Positions 6,564-7,571 of a stretch of 7,571 bases of DNA are shown here, in pieces. A model generated the notes under the pieces. It was not told the DNA's origin, did no database searches, and saw only the letters and a program-made list of their open reading frames with translations. This DNA is from Burkholderiales bacterium (GTDB taxonomy: Bacteria > Pseudomonadota > Gammaproteobacteria > Burkholderiales > CAIKXV01). Where the stretch lies: NCBI GenBank assembly GCA_019751575.1, contig JAIENF010000019.1:1-7571 (forward strand). The letters run 5' to 3'. A program made the translations under genes and the position numbers. Within the stretch, counting starts at the first letter, position 1. Every line of letters starts with the position of its first letter.

Positions 6564-6586
6564 GGCCCGCAAGGTGCGCGCAGTGA
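6560..6586 (+). other. Eight-codon mini-frame bridging spoVR and sirB1
   Basis: An ATG at 6560 overlaps the spoVR stop as ATGA. Its frame (MRPARCAQ) ends with a TGA at 6584-6586 that overlaps the GTG at 6583 as GTGA. It is too short to be called a gene; it matters only as a possible termination-reinitiation bridge to sirB1. Confidence 0.3.
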
Positions 6587-7455
6587 CGGCCCCGGCGTCC
6601 GGTCCGGTCGTGCGCAATGTCGAGGCCGCCGAGCGGCTGCGCCGGCTGGTCGAGGGCAATGCCGAGGCGGGCAGCCTCGCCGAGGGCGCATTGCTGATCG
6701 CACAGGAGCACTATCCCGACCTCGACATCGACCACTACCTCGCCCGGCTGGACACGCTGGCGACCATGCTGCGCGCGCGGCTGCCGGAGGATGCGGAGGC
6801 GGTCGAGCGGATCCGCGCGCTGAACCGGTTCCTGTTCGACGAGCAGGGGTTCGGTCCCAACCAGGACGATTTCGCCGACCCGCGCAACAGTTTCCTCAAT
6901 GAGGTGCTCGAGCGGCGGGTCGGCATCCCGATCTCGCTGTCGATCGTGTACATGGAAGTGGGGCGCCGCATCGGACTGGCGCTGGACGGGTTGTCCTTCC
7001 CGCAGCATTTCCTCGTGAAATGCGCGCTGGCCGATGGCGCGGCCGTGCTCGATCCTTTCCTCTCGGGTGCCTCGCTGTCGATCGAGGAACTGCAGCGCCG
7101 CCTCGGTGCGCTGCGCCTGGGCCACCGGCCGTCGCGCGCCGAGGTGTCTGCGCTCCTGATCGGGGCATCGCGGCGCGAGATCCTCGCCCGCATGCTGCGC
7201 AACCTGAAGGCGGTATACCTCGGTGCCGGGCAGTTCGGCGATGCGCTGGTGGCAGCCGACCGCATCCTGATGCTGACCCCGACCGTCGCCTCGGAGCTGC
7301 GCGACCGTGGCTGGCTCTATCACCGGCTCGACTGCTTCGGTGCCGCGCTCGCCGATTACCGGCGCTACCTCGAGCTCGCGCCACAGGCGGCCGACGCGGA
7401 CGATGCGCGGTCGCTGGTGGTCGAACTGGAAAGGCTGGCCGCGCGCGTCAACTGA
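6583..7455 (+). CDS. sirB1: SirB1 family protein: transglutaminase-like domain plus TPR
   Basis: The GTG at 6583 gives 290 residues (MTAPASGPVV...), and an in-frame GTG at 6574 gives 293. Both have a modest purine-rich site 8 nt upstream (AAGG and GAGG respectively), so the start is uncertain by three codons. Residues about 80-165 form the SirB1/transglutaminase-like core: RALNRFLFDEQGF (78-90), FLNEVLERRVGIPISLSIVY (104-123), GLSFPQHFLVK (136-146) and LDPFLSG (156-162). H142 and D157 would match the His and Asp of a transglutaminase triad. The helix that normally bears the cysteine reads IPISLS, so the triad appears incomplete. Residues about 205-268 look like TPR-type helices (AVYLGAGQFGDALVAADRIL and following), suggesting protein binding. 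SirB1/YchA in E. coli sits next to prfA-prmC rather than spoVR; the family's function is unclear. The gap after spoVR is only 10-19 nt, so it is probably in the same operon. Confidence 0.88.
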   Translation: MTAPASGPVVRNVEAAERLRRLVEGNAEAGSLAEGALLIAQEHYPDLDIDHYLARLDTLATMLRARLPEDAEAVERIRALNRFLFDEQGFGPNQDDFADPRNSFLNEVLERRVGIPISLSIVYMEVGRRIGLALDGLSFPQHFLVKCALADGAAVLDPFLSGASLSIEELQRRLGALRLGHRPSRAEVSALLIGASRREILARMLRNLKAVYLGAGQFGDALVAADRILMLTPTVASELRDRGWLYHRLDCFGAALADYRRYLELAPQAADADDARSLVVELERLAARVN

Positions 7456-7480
7456 AGGACTGCGCCGCGCGCGCACGAGG

Positions 7481-7486
7481 TATTAT
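7481..7486 (+). promoter_or_regulatory. Possible -10 element before the NfeD-like gene
   Basis: TATTAT matches the -10 consensus TATAAT in five of six bases and stands out in very GC-rich sequence. No convincing -35 lies 16-18 bp upstream. The expected transcript start, near 7493, would leave only a few bases before the ATG at 7497, so the message would be almost leaderless. The nearest Shine-Dalgarno-like GAGG (7477-7480) is 16 nt from the ATG, too far to act well. Confidence 0.3.
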
Positions 7487-7496
7487 CCGTGGCGCC

Positions 7497-7571
7497 ATGA
7501 GCAACTACATCTACTGGATCCTCGCCGGCTTCCTGCTCCTCATCGTCGAGATGACGACCGGGACCTTCTAC
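7497..7571 (+). CDS. NfeD-like membrane protein, N-terminal 25 residues only
   Basis: An ATG at 7497 opens a frame that runs to the window edge: MSNYIYWILAGFLLLIVEMT followed by TGTFY. One hydrophobic segment (about residues 4-18) interrupted by a Glu and followed by TGTFY is typical of the start of short NfeD-family inner-membrane proteins, which are usually about 140-150 residues and sit next to a stomatin/prohibitin-like gene. That partner would be expected just beyond the right edge. The gene is separated from sirB1 by 41 bp with no clear terminator and may have its own weak promoter. With only 25 residues visible the family call is tentative, but an inner-membrane protein start is well supported. 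Confidence 0.6.
   Translation, partial: MSNYIYWILAGFLLLIVEMTTGTFY

Noticed and set aside
5025..6659. A 544-codon minus-strand open frame opposite spoVR
   Set aside because: Same shadow effect; spoVR is complete and conserved on the plus strand.
7461..7475. TGCGC...GCGCA dyad after sirB1 as a terminator
   Set aside because: The stem is only five bases, lies in alternating GC sequence and has no T-run after it.
6496..7476. A 326-codon minus-strand open frame opposite sirB1
   Set aside because: It is a codon-bias shadow of sirB1 and has no recognisable domain.

Overview
The window is GC-rich DNA (roughly two thirds G+C by eye, with codons mostly ending in G or C) from a Gram-negative bacterium, most likely a betaproteobacterium or a high-GC gammaproteobacterium. 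The evidence is a TolC-type outer-membrane efflux protein, proteobacterial-type PrkA/YeaH/SpoVR(YcgB) proteins, a SirB1 homologue and the start of an NfeD-like membrane protein. Genus cannot be set from the sequence alone. No rRNA, tRNA, insertion sequence, CRISPR array or prophage gene was seen.

Layout: (1) Positions 1-1079, minus strand: 5' part of a TolC/OprM-type outer-membrane efflux gene that runs off the left edge. (2) Positions 1080-1831: a 752-bp divergent intergenic region with no convincing gene. It carries a good sigma-70-like promoter pointing right (1341-1369) and a dense set of dyads and GATC sites in the last 200 bp before prkA. (3) Positions 1832-6563, plus strand: a tight three-gene operon, prkA (yeaG, AAA+ ATPase / serine protein kinase family), yeaH (DUF444, von Willebrand A-like) and spoVR (ycgB). 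The gaps between genes are 9 nt and 1 nt. (4) Positions 6583 (or 6574)-7455: a sirB1-family gene (transglutaminase-like fold plus TPR) following spoVR within 10-19 nt, so probably the fourth gene of the operon. (5) Positions 7497-7571: first 25 codons of an NfeD-like membrane protein, cut by the right edge.

How the genes may work together: in enterobacteria yeaG-yeaH and ycgB belong to the RpoS/stationary-phase stress regulon, and PrkA and SpoVR were named from Bacillus, where both affect sporulation. The molecular task of the trio is not settled. Architecturally it pairs an AAA+ motor (PrkA) with a MIDAS-containing vWA-like partner (YeaH) and a His/Glu-rich third protein (SpoVR). That resembles the MoxR/RavA/CbbQ-type ATPase plus vWA systems that act on a client protein. 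Attaching a SirB1-like pseudo-transglutaminase/TPR protein to the same transcription unit suggests a fourth partner. That link is inference from gene order. The trio is a known conserved module; the least described parts here are the SirB1 link and the long structured prkA leader.
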